Shown one piece after another: positions 51,299 through 64,000 of a stretch of DNA of 64,000 nucleotides; positions within the stretch are counted from its first letter, which is position 1, and every line of letters starts with the position of its first letter. A program made the translations under genes and the position numbers. The notes below the pieces were generated by a model that was not told where the DNA came from, made no database searches, and saw only the letters and a list, made by a program, of their open reading frames with translations. Source of the DNA: Cloeon dipterum (lineage: Eukaryota; Arthropoda; Insecta; Ephemeroptera; Baetidae); NCBI RefSeq assembly GCF_949628265.1, contig NC_088788.1:21996335-22060334 (forward strand), written 5' to 3'.

Positions 51299-53878
51299 CA
51301 AGTGCAAGTGCAATTTGAAGTGTTCTGCAAATATACGCAGAAATCAATATAATAGCTGCTGGCTTTATCGCATTTATTTCCTTATCGTATCACTCGATTA
51401 CTCATTTCCCCGACAACAAATATTGTTAACTACGATGTATATAATAGTTAAAAATCTTTTTTAAATTTGAAATATTCTCAAGATGGAAGTGGAAATTTCC
51501 ATTTGCTTGTAAAGCGAAAGTGAACCTAAAATGTGGCAAAAATGAAATTTATGCAAAATAAAAATGACGTACAAGTTAGTCAACTCTGTCGTTTTTAACC
51601 CATGATCATTCAGAATTACTATATTAATTTAATACAAGAAATAAGAAACATTCCATGCACAAATTAGTTAAACTAGGAAAATGTAATCATATTAATACCA
51701 CACGACGTGTACTTTTACATCAGATGATGTTATTATTTTTAGTTCGATTATTATCTAGCTCTGGTCTATAATCTAATTTTTTAAAGTTTATATTCACTTA
51801 AAGAGCTCCAAACTCATCCATTATATTTTTAACTGCTTTTAATGGCTATATTTTTCAAGTAAGAAAGTAGATGTTTTTTAGCTATTCTACTTCTCGGTAC
51901 AAACTTTTCAAGTTCACGTTAACGGAAAATTCTTACACTGTAAAATAAAACTAAATCAGTTTTTATTTTAAATAACTTAGCTGCGTAGTAAAAAATTAAT
52001 TCATCGCCTTGAATATTAGCAAATGTTTATAATATTCTTCTTTAATATTCATGAGTTGTATCTTATTTCTTCTGGCGAACTTAGATTATTAGATTGGATA
52101 AGTATTGATTCAAACTACTGAAACCTCGTGTAAAACCAAATTAACAGACTCTATTGTCGTTAACGGAACACGCTCACACTCTTATTGTAAGTTCATTATC
52201 TGTTAAGCAGATGGGTCAGTGGGTCACACTCGTATGCACCACCCTCCACTCGCAAACTTTGTTCAAGCCCGCTCGACCAGTATCCCGCGGGGTGAGCGCG
52301 GCGCGATTATCTTTGCCGGACACGCAAACCTAAAAAATTCATACATTATACTGGTGCACGTTCTCACTTCCCCATACATTAAAACGGGGCCAAAGAGCGC
52401 ACGAGTGGTGAAAATTCTGTCGGCTCACTGTAGGCAGAGAGACAAAGACACAACGTCGAAAATCGCACGGCGGCCAAATTTTTATTCACAATTGCCTTGC
52501 GATGATTTCATCTCATCCGCACTAAAAGGAGATACGCCCGTCTTTGGCGGAAGTTTGAAATTATTTTTATGGGAGCGCGATTGTGTGCTGAAGCGCAGAG
52601 AGCTGAAGGGTGTTTTGCGATATGCTGCCTTTTGCCACGTACACGTCTATAATTATTATAGTGGCAGCATATAATCAGGAACAAGACTTCTGTGATTTTT
52701 GTTATAACTAGATTATTTACTTCATTTATGCTCAATTGGCTTTGCGTGCACACGCACCCATAAATCAGATAAAAAGTATTTAAATTGATATCTATATTTT
52801 AAAATTAAGAAAATGTACAATTGACTTCCAAATGTATGACAAAGTTTCAAAATTATTAATTGTTAAGTTCATGCAAGAAAAGCAGAAGCCTTGAACAAAC
52901 ATGACTATAACTATGGCTTTGTTCTGGATAATTTTAATTTCAAACGGGAAGCATTTATGTTAATTTTTCTTAGTCATACTGTTGATGCTTTGTCTACAAC
53001 CACTATTTACTGAGGAAATTATCTTGACATGTGTATTATACACCTTTTTCCTTTTTTTCGTCGGCAATAATGAGAGCGAGCGGTGTGGTCACTTGAAAAC
53101 CTCCACATCCGCTACCACTGCCACCAGTTTTTTATTCGCAGCTTATTTAACAGGATTTTAAGACATTAGTTTTTGAATCAACATTAAAAATTTCTAATGA
53201 AAGCGCTGTAGTTAAATTATCTCAATTTTCTACACCACGCTACTATTCTGGTTATTCGGGAAAAGCGCAAAAATGGTCAAAATAATCATTTTAAATTAGT
53301 AAGGAGCCAACCGAATCTCAGGAATTTTTATGACCTTCGGATTGCTTCAACAGCTAAATGTGTTTTTGTATTATATAGTCATGCCTATTATAGGCTGATA
53401 ATAAAATGTTTTATTATTTATTACCTCATTTTAATAACTATCTCACTGAGGTGTAAAATGAACAAAATTAAGACGTCATATTACGCTGGGATTGGGGACA
53501 AGTCTTTTAGCTTTTTTAGGTGTTAAAAAAATGTGCTCACTGCTGTTTGATGCAGACATTATTATTTGCATGTTACCGCAACTCTATCCTTGCTCTGGAA
53601 TCCGCGCTATCTCAGTAGTGCTAATTCCACGCAATTTCATAAATTATCTACCGTGTTAGATGTGAGCTATTATAATATAATATGTTGAGTGCGAGAAATA
53701 TAATAATTCTCTTTCACAGTTAATTACATTTATCAAACCACAATTTTCATTGTGAATATTTGAGTGCGAAGTCCAAAACCGCATGAGCACTGACCAACAA
53801 ATATCATTCTTAATTATATACCACTCTTTACTTGTTTACTATATTAGTAAAATAGGTTTCAATTTCTTTTGGTTGCAG
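50719..53878 (+). other. Probable CAPSL-like 5' UTR intron
   Basis: This 3.2 kb of AT-rich sequence includes a (GT)n run at 51272-51298 and a GC-richer patch at about 52200-52640 with an open frame on + (52219-52674) that has no recognisable domain and looks compositional. No gene can be supported. Confidence 0.4.
51272..51298 (+). repeat. GT dinucleotide microsatellite
   Basis: About thirteen GT units in a row, followed by two copies of GCAAGT. Confidence 0.95.
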
Positions 53879-53886
53879 TCATCAAC

Positions 53887-55086
<1,200 letters not shown>

Positions 55087-56589
55087 TTTTTCAAAATACA
55101 AAAGTAAAATCATATAAAACGTAATGTCAAATTTACTTATATAACCCCCATTTATATTTAGCCAAAACATTATTAGATATGTGTTTAAGTAATCATCATT
55201 TAATAAAGTACTTAAAGAGTAATACATTATTTTAAATGATTTTAACTTACCAACTTGAATCATAATAATATATTATGTGGTGCAGAGCAGTTGCAAATTT
55301 GGGAGAAGACGTATACTAATTATATACTATTCACTTATTGTTTGACAAGCGTAATAATTATTATACATTTGAAGAATAAAAACGACAATTATATCAACTT
55401 CATTCTATGTTTTAATTATACGAAATAATAATTATTATTTGGACATTGTTATCCCAATCTCAATGAACATAATCAAATAAGGTATAAAATATAATGGCCC
55501 AATATTAATTAAATATTATATTTTATATTTCATATTATTTGTTTCAGAAACACCACTAGTGTACAACAGACATGAATTAAAATAATATTACAGTTCACTT
55601 ACACATATGAGTTAATAATGGGATCTTGTCGCATTGTAAAATAAAATAAATTAAATATTTTATGCGCTGCGTAATATTTTCCAGTTTTTATAATTTGCAA
55701 TGCATTTATACATTGCAAATTTAAACGATTCGACCTGGCCAGTTTTTATTTTTATTTTTCAAAAAATATTACATACTAAACATGTACCTTGAATAAATGA
55801 GCGTACACTAATACCAGGTTGTATAATTAAATTTGGTACTAAACTTGTTCTGCCCTCACATTAGTTCCTGTGTGGTTTGCCCGCCTTTAGTCAAAAAAAT
55901 AGTAATACACACACCACAGCTATTATTGGCTGAAATGTTGGCCCCCCTTGAGCCAATGAGAGTTGAGAAATTTCCACATGGGTGGTCTCCCGTAGTGTTT
56001 TGGTATGCTGTATCTCACTCGCGTCGAGGAAGAAGCCGAAAAAATGAGATTTCGACGGGATTTGTGAGAAGTATGACATTTTATTTTGACCAAATTGTGA
56101 ATGTTGCACTTCTTTTAATTCACTTTGACCAACAATACGCTAAAAATGCTCGTGTCAGTCCGAAAAAGAGCTATAATTTCTAAGCGTGGGTGAAGCTTGA
56201 TGGGTGGTCCAGCAGCATCCAAACTTCTTGATCTTGCTATAGAAACGCTTAGGTTGTGTGTATAAGGAACTGGACCATGAATAATTATCAAACATGTATT
56301 TAACAATTTTTCACGGTTGTGCCTTTAGCGACAATTTACTTACTTGTATTTTATTTTAATTGTTAAGTGCTATTAAACTGACGTCGTGTACATAACCATT
56401 TTACAATAATTAATTTTTTTGTCCATAAGAAATACAAAGGGGAAAATTATTTATTTTTTCCTTTGAACAAATCACTTTTTTGTTTTATACAACGAACATG
56501 GTGAAAGTTAAATAAATCTCCCATTTTCCAGCACCCTCGATTTCTAGGCAGGAAATACGGAAAAATCAGGGAATTAAAAATAAAGCAAG
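55087..56589 (+). other. Intergenic DNA between CAPSL-like gene and smo
   Basis: The candidate CAPSL-like poly(A) signal is at 55202-55207. A 10-bp perfect hairpin with an 8-nt loop is at 55693-55720. The remainder is very AT-rich and must contain the smo promoter and leader; no other gene is visible. Confidence 0.5.
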
Positions 56590-59500
56590 ATGAGGCTGGC
56601 AGGGATTTTTTGGTTTTTGCTGATCTTTAAGAGTACAATTGCTAGCTTTGATGCATTCGGTGACACCTTGGATCTTGCTGACAATGGCAAGTCCCGAAGG
56701 TCGAAAAATGGAGTTTCCCTTGGACAAGATTTCTGCCAAATAAAAATTAACACCACGTGCGAAAACATAAACAACACTTGGGTCAGTGATGGAAGTCCAC
56801 CTCTGAAACTCAAGTGCTTTGGAAATGATCTGCCGTACACATCTGTTAGCCTTGACCTCTTGCCAAATGTGCACAGTTTGACTGGAATGCTGGTAACAAA
56901 AACTTGACAATATTCATTTCAAACATCAAAGCTAAATTTGATTGAATTATAGGAAATCGTCGAGTCTCTGGAAATTTTACACAAGATTCCAAAATGCTGG
57001 GCAGTGGTGCAACCACTCATTTGTGCCTTTCACCTGCCACAATGTGTCAACGACTCTGTGGTTTATCTTCCTTCACAAACCTTGTGCCGATCAGCTCTAA
57101 GCCAGTGCAAGTTGTTGGGAAATGATTCCAGTGGCTTTCCTGAATTCCTGCGTTGCAGCAACACCACACTCTTTCCACACGACTGCAAGGCATGCGTTTT
57201 ATTATAATCCACTATGTATTTTGTTAATCATTTATATCCCCTCAGGATTCTTTTCAGGAGATGAAGTTCAACACAAGCTCAGCCTGTCCTTACCCACTTG
57301 TGCGCGAGGTGCCACCGTCGGGGATCATGTTCACTGACCCCAAGAGACACTATCCTAGACTTGAAGGTTGCAACTTACCCTGTGAAACCCCATTGTATTC
57401 TAAGGAAGAATTGGACCAGCTGCGCAAGCTCATTGCCTGGGGTGGTTGCATTGCACTTGCCCTTAATTCCGTTGCTGTGGTAAGCTATCTCGATTGTTTT
57501 GTTCTTGGGCATCTATAGGATTCAACCCTTTTCAGTTCACCTTTTTGATTGATTGGGGATCGTCTGAGCGCTACCCAGCTTTGATCGTGTATTACTTGAA
57601 TCTGTGCTGCGTGTTCTCCAACCTTGGTTGGCTTATGCAATTCCTGCCTGGAAATAGATCTGATATTCTCTGCAGGAAGGATGGAACAGCTAGAGGATTT
57701 GAACCCAGGTAAATTTTCCCAATTAGATTAATTAGATATTTTTTACTGAGAGCTCAAGGGCTGTGGATTTTTGATCATAAAATATTTTTCTGAGCTTCAA
57801 ATCGTTTATCAAGTCACCAGTCATGCATCAGTAAGCCATTTAAACCTTACTAAAAATAGTGTCAAATGAGAATTGTTTTTGCTCATGTTTTCTATTTTAT
57901 GATGCAGAAGTTTTGAAAAATGAGTAATAATATGGTCCGGTTTCTTTTAACCAATAACAATGTTTCACATCCCAGACTAAACTTTATCAGTATCTCCTTG
58001 TAACCACAAAAATTTAAACAATATGCATTTTCTAACGCAAGTTTTTGCCTTTGTTAATTTTTACAGCATGGGCGAAAACCTATCATGCATCGTTGTGTTT
58101 ATTATCGTGTACTACTTCATGATAGCCGCATTAGTTTGGATCATGGTGTTTTCTTATGCGTGGTATAAGAGTTTTAAATGTGCTGGTGAGTATATTAACT
58201 GAATTAAGTCAACTTAATATTTTATCTGCTTATTCCTAGGCTTGAAAAAAGACGAAACCGACGACCAAAGTTCTTACTTCCACTTGGCAGCTTGGATATG
58301 CCCACTGATCCTGACAATCATCGCATGTGCTCTAGGAGAAGTGCATCCGGACAGCACATCCGGGATATGCTTCATTGGCACTGCCGGTGGCAACCTCTGG
58401 GGTGCTGGAATTGGGAGCATTATAGCCAGATGGGTGCTGCTGATCGTCCCAATTTTAATATGTACTATCTTTTGTGGAATTTTTCTGATCAAATGTGAGT
58501 TCAAGATAATTTTAAAGTCAAAATATTACAAGTATAAACTGTGACTAACGCAGCTATTGCTGGGAAGCGTCTGTAAGTGTTAGATTATTTCAGCTATCCT
58601 CCTTGGTGGCAGATGAGTAATCAAATTGAATTTTTGCAGGTCTGCGCATTTTGTTGAAAATAAAAAGCAACTCAAGAGGGCAAGTTTCTCGCAGAGCTTT
58701 TCAGCAGATCCAAAACATGGTTTTTCGTCTGACGATCTTTATGATCATTGCAGCATTTCTTGTGATTTTCACCCTCTGGGTTCACTTGTATGAATACAAG
58801 CATGCCGACAGCTGGCATTCGGCTCTTGATGAAGCTATCATGTAAGGGCTCTGCATAATACTTTGGTCGGAATCTTAACAATAATTAATTGAGTCCAGGT
58901 GCCAAGCCTTGGGAAAGAGCTCGTCATGCCAACTGAAATCGCAACCCAGCTTATTAATGGCTCAACTTTATATTATCTTGCCTTTCGTGTTCTCTACTCT
59001 GGCTGCGTCGTGGATGTTCAACAAGCAAACCAAAGAAACTTGGAAAAGATTTATTTACAAGAAACTTCCCTGCTGCATGTCCCAATATTATGCGTAATTA
59101 TATTCACCATCAACTTTAAAAATTAATTCTAAAATTGCTGATCTTTTAGCGATCCTAGCGCCATGCACATGATGGAAAAACAGAGAATTGGTGCCATCCA
59201 AGAAAGACAGACCAGAGACATCAATGTGCCGAAGCATAAGGTCATAGCCAAAGCATATGCTAAAAGGGGCATGCTGAAGAACGAAGGGCGCTTGTCCTTC
59301 AGCTACCGCAGTTCTCATGGAGATCCAGTTGGTCAGAAATTTTCAAATTTTTATTTCCACTCAAATTCACGTCAATATTTCACAGGAATGGATTTTGACA
59401 TGGATTCTCAACCGTCTTCTAAAGGATTCAACTCATCGTGGGCCAACAAGTTGCCAAGGCTGTTAAAACGGAGAGGAGCATTTCCCAAATTTGACTCTGC

Positions 59501-61039
59501 TTCTGATGGTGGCAGAGATTCGATTGAGTCGGATGTTGGGATGAGTTTTAGAAAGTAGGGTTCATTGAAAGTTAATTATGTCATAATTTCCAATTTTAAT
59601 ACTTAAATTTTAAAATCCCAGGGTTTCGCTTGAGTCAAGAAGAAATTCATTTGACTCGCAAGTCTCAATAACAATATCTGAAGTTGTCGCAACATCTAGG
59701 CACCAGACAAGAGGCCGTAGATCTCGACAAAAGCAAATGGTAATTTATTTGTTCATTGGATGATATTTTTAAACTAATAATTAAATATAGAGCCACAGTG
59801 TGAAGAATCATAGGCGGTCGCGACACCGAAATTACGACAAGCGCAGCAAATGGGGGTCTCGGTCAAGTCATGTTGACCAAGTATCACAAATGGAATTTCA
59901 CGCTTCTCAAATCGAATCTTCTCGACACTGCAGTGTCAGCTCGATGGACAGTCAAAATACCTTTGGCTTCAGCAATGTAAGTTCTTGTTCTTAATATTGT
60001 GTTCTGTGACATGGAGAGGAAGATTTTATAGTTTAGTCTATCTGAATATTAAAATATAATATTAATTATTCGTTTTTTTTCTCGCATTAAACAGCATAAA
60101 AATCAAATGTTCATTTTAAATCCAATCCCCTGACTAATACCATCTATTGATTCCATATAACAAATTATTCCTCCCAATGTTTGTTGTTCTATTATGTTGT
60201 TAGCACACAGCTGATAACTTAAATGTTGTTTTACAATGTGTCCTTGATGGAATCAAGACTAACGGCAATATGAAACAAAGCTTAAGTAAACTCCTCTTTT
60301 CCAGTTTATGCAAGGTATTCCATTGCCTGGACCTCTCCCTCTCGCTGTAGAGAACTACAAGACTAAACCTGCTCGCAAACTAAGCCAGCGACGTGCAGCT
60401 CTTACCGATGTTCCTAGCTCTTCAATGGTGGCTAAACTCACAAGGCAGATGGACAGCGATATCTCTGATGAGGAATCCAACAGCGGAAATTTAGAAGATG
60501 TGGAGGTAATTTGAAAATAAACAAAACCACACTGCCGATCACTTAACCACGTTTTTCCCCATAAGATGGTAGCAATTCCTGGGCCATCAAATCAAGGTCC
60601 AACCATCATTGAGATTGAGGATAATCACCCTCTGAATGGCAGAGTTAGCAGCCACGATTCGTCTGATCAATCTTCATCATCATCATCATCAGTGGGCAAG
60701 AATATTTCGAAAAGAAGCCAGAATGGCTCCTCTCGAAGCCTGAAGAAGTGCGTAAATTCTAAACCCCGCAATTCGCCCAAGAAGGAGGAATCTGATATGT
60801 CATCAAGCTCGGACGAAGAAGCTCCATTCCTCACCATTGCACAGGTGAATGCTAGCATGGGTTCTAAAGAGTCGAGGCAATCAGATAAGGAGACCAAAGA
60901 TATTGGTGTTCAGGTCTCTTTTGTGAAAAAGAAATCAACTTGCAAGAAGCTGAAATGTCTGACCAAAAGTTTGTACACTCAAACGCAAACCGCTAAAAAC
61001 ACTCAAAACAGCAGAAGCAAAAGTGCTGGTGTATATTGA
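56590..61039 (+). CDS. Smoothened, Hedgehog pathway seven-pass receptor
   Basis: Fourteen exons: 56590-56892, 56953-57189, 57246-57479, 57536-57708, 58067-58185, 58240-58494, 58640-58841, 58899-59093, 59150-59331, 59386-59554, 59622-59739, 59791-59976, 60305-60505, 60566-61039, giving 1015 residues (Drosophila about 1036). Smoothened is a class F GPCR-like membrane protein, released from Patched inhibition by Hedgehog, that signals through Costal-2/Fused to Ci. It has a signal peptide, then an extracellular Frizzled-type cysteine-rich domain (CQIKINTTCENINNTW onward; PLICAFHLPQC; FPEFLRC; EMKFN). Seven hydrophobic segments follow, from LIAWGGCIALALNSVAV to MAQLYIILPFVFSTLAASW. A long, Ser/Arg-rich cytoplasmic tail includes SRRNSFDS (Ser699), which looks like a PKA site primed for CK1. 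Exon 2 ends in a GC donor (AAG|GCATGC), the only choice that keeps the residue count between conserved Cys and EMKF. The 54-bp intron after exon 9 is stop-free and in frame, so a longer form is possible. Introns 57709-58066 and 59977-60304 hold nothing recognisable. Confidence 0.95.
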
Positions 61040-62677
61040 CAATAATATATTTCTCACCGTGCTCCACACTGAAAAGTGTCGTTCTCAATGATCTCGCAAA
61101 ATGTAATCTGTATAGCAATGTTAGTGCTAATTAATCTGTACTGTGCAATGTTGAATTGTGGACAGTAATTGTACTACATAAATATTCAAGTTGGAAGTGG
61201 TAAAAAGTGCACAAATCACTTCATAATGACAGAAGTTTTGGTAGCAACTGCACGCGAATTTGATGGACTTCAAATGACGCAATGACTTGACATTTCTGTA
61301 CAAATCTTGCATGGATGTTATTTCCTTTTTGTACTTGATGATCTTCCGAGCCTCATAAGTAATTTTGTGGCCTTGAATATATTTAAAATTGGGGTCAATG
61401 AGCAGCGTAATTTTGAGGCTTGAGGCAGCGACTGGCTGCCTGGCTGAAGCCAAATTTTTGACTGGCGGCAGCTGAGCATTATTAGTACCGGCAGCTGGGG
61501 CAGCTTTTTGACGTGGCTGGAGCAGCTTTGTTAGCAAAATTTGAGGCGCGGCTGGCGGCTGACTACGTGACGTCTAATTAGCTGGCACAGTGCTGTTGGC
61601 TGAGACCTCTAGAGTTAAGTGGAGAATCAAATAAAAAAATCAACAATGCTCAAATGCCACAAAATGTACTTTGTCACTCATTTTGATAATAAAATGCCAT
61701 ATTATTATATTTCCAGACAAATCCTCTTGATTTGAAACATCACAATTATACACTATCTTTCAAGACAATATAATATATATGCTTCTTTAAAAGAAGACGC
61801 AACATATTATAGTCAATATTTGCTCTGCATTCACTTAAATTTCAACAGTTTCTTTAAGAACTATTTTGCTCGCAATTTCATTTGAAACAGCCCTGATCCC
61901 CACTTATGAAATGTGTTGTACTGTTCTCTTTGAGATATAGATCTGACATAATAATATGTCTTAATATAAATATATACTGTATTATGCTTACCTGAATATT
62001 AATCTATACTAATGAGACCATGAAATTGAATCTGAGAAAAACGTACTAATAATGTGTAGATACGCGAGTGAGAGTGGTTAAAAGAAAAATAAAGGAAATA
62101 ATATTTAATAGCGAGAAAAACAGTCAAGTTATGGCAAGACAAAGATAAAACGGATAAAACAATAATATGATCCTCGCTTAATTATTCCATTTTCTTCACG
62201 TTTCGCTTAAAATTGAAGCATTCAAAATATATAATATTATAAGAGGTTATTTATATTTTGTTTAACCAAATATTTTTTTACATATTTTTCTTCTGGTGCG
62301 ATGAGCATCATCTGATTAAATAATTTATTTAAAATATATTCCAATAATTGTTAAAACATAAATATACAGTGTCATTTTCCTCTTTTCCTAAATTCTTATA
62401 GGATTATTAACCAAAAGTAGGTGCTTTAGGCCCAGTCAGGCCCAGTACACTGCAGTTCCTGAAATTCAATTAGCGTAACGCGCGACTTTTAACATCTTGT
62501 CACTAGATGGCTCTAAGCTGTAAGCATTGCTTCAGAAAAAGAAAATAACAATAACATAGGCCACAGAGCAGATAACATAGCCCTTAATATTCCCATCATA
62601 CAAAATTGATAAATTTGACCCAAGTTTCATGACATAAGAAGCGATTTTCCAGACGAACCGATTTGGAACGCTTCAAA
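61040..62677 (+). other. smo 3' flank and RBM42 promoter interval
   Basis: AT-rich sequence with a GCTGGC-rich block at about 61,410-61,610 that may be an old repeat. An AATAAA at 61630-61635 might serve smo. A 136-codon frame on the minus strand (61127-61537) starts inside the GCTGGC-rich block and shows no domain. The last few hundred bases must contain the RBM42 promoter. Confidence 0.45.
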
Positions 62678-64000
62678 ATGTCTAACAAATACCAAATGAT
62701 GGAGGCGGAGATGAGCAGGTTTGTAATTTTCTACAACTTCCCCCGACAAAATCCACCAAAGATTATCGTGCCCTGATTACAAACTTTATGCTTCCGTTCC
62801 GTAAACAATTTGTTTGTATGTGTAGCAGCGTAGGGAAGCATGGTGAAACGTCATTATCATTTCCGTGCGTTGTTCCAGGTTTGAAGCCGAAATTGGAGCA
62901 CGACCAGCGTCATTTTCAAAGCCTCCATCCGGCAGTGCACGTTCGACTCTTCCGCCGCCACCAATGCCACCAATGTTAATTCCTCACTCTGTCCATAAAT
63001 CTGCATCTCTTCAGAAACCGCCATGTAAGCTATCATCCTCCTAGACCACTATGTAGATACATATAATTATATGTATACATATATATGTGTATTTTTTAAA
63101 TCGTATTCATACCCTCAGATTTAAAAAACTTTCTTGAGCCAGTTATGTAATTATAACACACCAATAATTAAAATTTAATTGACTTCTCTCATCTCAACTA
63201 ACCATAAATGATGGTTGGAAGGTGAGAGATATGATTCAATCTCAATTTTGGCTTTGGTTCCCCTAATGAGAAAAGTTCAAAGTTCAAAGGCACACATAAC
63301 TCATTGTTGAAGCAGTTGTATTAATTGTATGTATTCATTTATTCCCTTATTTTCAGTGTTTCGGCCAAGCTCTGTAACAGCAGCTGCAGGCAGCATAGCG
63401 ACAGTTTCGTAAGTATTCAAGAGACTTCAAGTTATGGTGTTATTATTCAAAATCGAACATTAACATAGATATAAAATAATACTCTCCTCTCTTGCAGAGC
63501 AACACCAAAAATTTATAAAGCACCACCCCCACCGCCTGTTGCATTCGCACCGCCAGTCTTGAAGAAACCTGCACCGACACCTTTATCAATGGAAATAAAA
63601 GGACTGCCGCAAGCCAAAAAACCTCGTAAGGTAGACAACCTGGTAAGACAAGGGGACAAGTTAGGCATGCTGGCCTTCAGTTTTGTTTGCTCACCCAGCA
63701 TGGAGAGGTTGAAACCCTAGTCTGCTACTTCTGCTATTTTATTGTAGTGATTAACCTTTTTAAGTTGAGCTTCTTGGATTTATTTGTGAATCTAAATTAA
63801 ATCATTTGCTCATCGCATCACTTAATAATTCAGTTACTGTTAAATGTGGGTTAATTCTAACATGATTCCCTAAAATTAAACAGAAAAAAAGCAAGGATGA
63901 CGGTTTGCCTGCAAATGTTGGACCTTCCATTGACTTGGCAGAGATTGGCTACAAGAAGGCCAGGGAAAAGAGACAGGAGAAGATTGAGAAAGCTGGTGGA
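62678..64000 (+). CDS. RNA-binding protein 42 (RBM42), 5' part
   Basis: Five exons are visible: 62678-62718, 62879-63024, 63357-63408, 63498-63642, and 63884 to the window edge. They give the first 167 residues; the gene continues to the right. RBM42 is a nuclear/cytoplasmic RRM protein associated with hnRNP K and splicing. The N-terminal MMEAEMSRFEAEI matches the family's short acidic N-terminal helix. It is followed by a proline-rich linker (LPPPPMPPM, APPPPPPVAFAPP) and a charged region (KKSKDDGLPANVGPSIDLA, KKAREKRQEKIEKAGG), which is typical sequence before the RRM. The RRM itself is beyond the window, so identification rests on the N-terminal pattern. The 332-bp intron at 63025-63356 shows only an AT microsatellite-like stretch near 63060-63090. 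Confidence 0.75.

Noticed and set aside
55693-55720. Perfect 10-bp hairpin resembling a terminator
   Set aside because: Animal pol II genes do not use such terminators, and the adjoining gene has a poly(A) signal about 490 bp earlier; AT-rich palindromes are common.
61127-61537. 136-codon frame on the minus strand downstream of smo
   Set aside because: Starts within a GCTGGC-rich block and has no domain or partner exons; likely compositional.

Overview
This is a eukaryotic window, most likely from an arthropod and probably an insect. The evidence is AT-rich DNA with GT-AG introns, many only about 50-100 bp long; an Lk6/Mnk kinase; a Smoothened whose C-tail resembles the arthropod type; an HDEL calreticulin; and short non-autonomous transposons in introns. 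I cannot name the species from the sequence alone. Exon boundaries below were worked out by hand from reading frame, splice consensus and remembered family alignments. They give unbroken frames, but no transcript data support them.

Layout. Positions 1 to about 26,300 are essentially gene-free: AT-rich DNA, scattered GC-rich patches (about 19,000-19,560 and 21,640-22,340), degenerate repeats, and one isolated exon-like open frame near 10,130-10,278. From 26,694 to the right edge the window is gene-dense, with eight recognised protein-coding genes, seven on + and one on -. In order they are: Mnk/Lk6 kinase (+, 26,694-31,110), prefoldin subunit 3 (-, 33,186-35,761), the SR-like nuclear protein PNISR (+, 36,268-40,091), the peroxisomal half ABC transporter ABCD3/PMP70 (+, 40,830-44,730), calreticulin (+, 45,929-48,805), a calcyphosin-like EF-hand protein (+, 53,887-55,086), Smoothened (+, 56,590-61,039), and the 5' part of RBM42 (+, 62,678 to beyond 64,000).

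The genes are not an operon and do not form one pathway. Two share a regulatory theme: Mnk (eIF4E kinase) and calreticulin both link to translation and stress physiology. Prefoldin 3 and calreticulin are both chaperones, cytosolic and ER respectively. PNISR and RBM42 are both RNA-processing proteins. Mnk and prefoldin 3 converge, with candidate poly(A) signals about 70 bp apart. Prefoldin 3 and PNISR diverge from a roughly 0.5 kb shared promoter interval.

Mobile elements are the main structural surprise. The last intron of prefoldin 3 holds a complete hAT-type MITE with a perfect 8-bp target duplication, plus one copy each of two other interspersed repeats whose partner copies lie in the gene desert. 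Calreticulin intron 2 holds a long-hairpin MITE bounded by TTAA. Other points of note are a probable GC-AG intron and an in-frame 54-nt intron in Smoothened, and a lysine-rich in-frame mini-exon in calreticulin. I see no bacterial-style defence system, CRISPR array or other clearly new multi-gene system.
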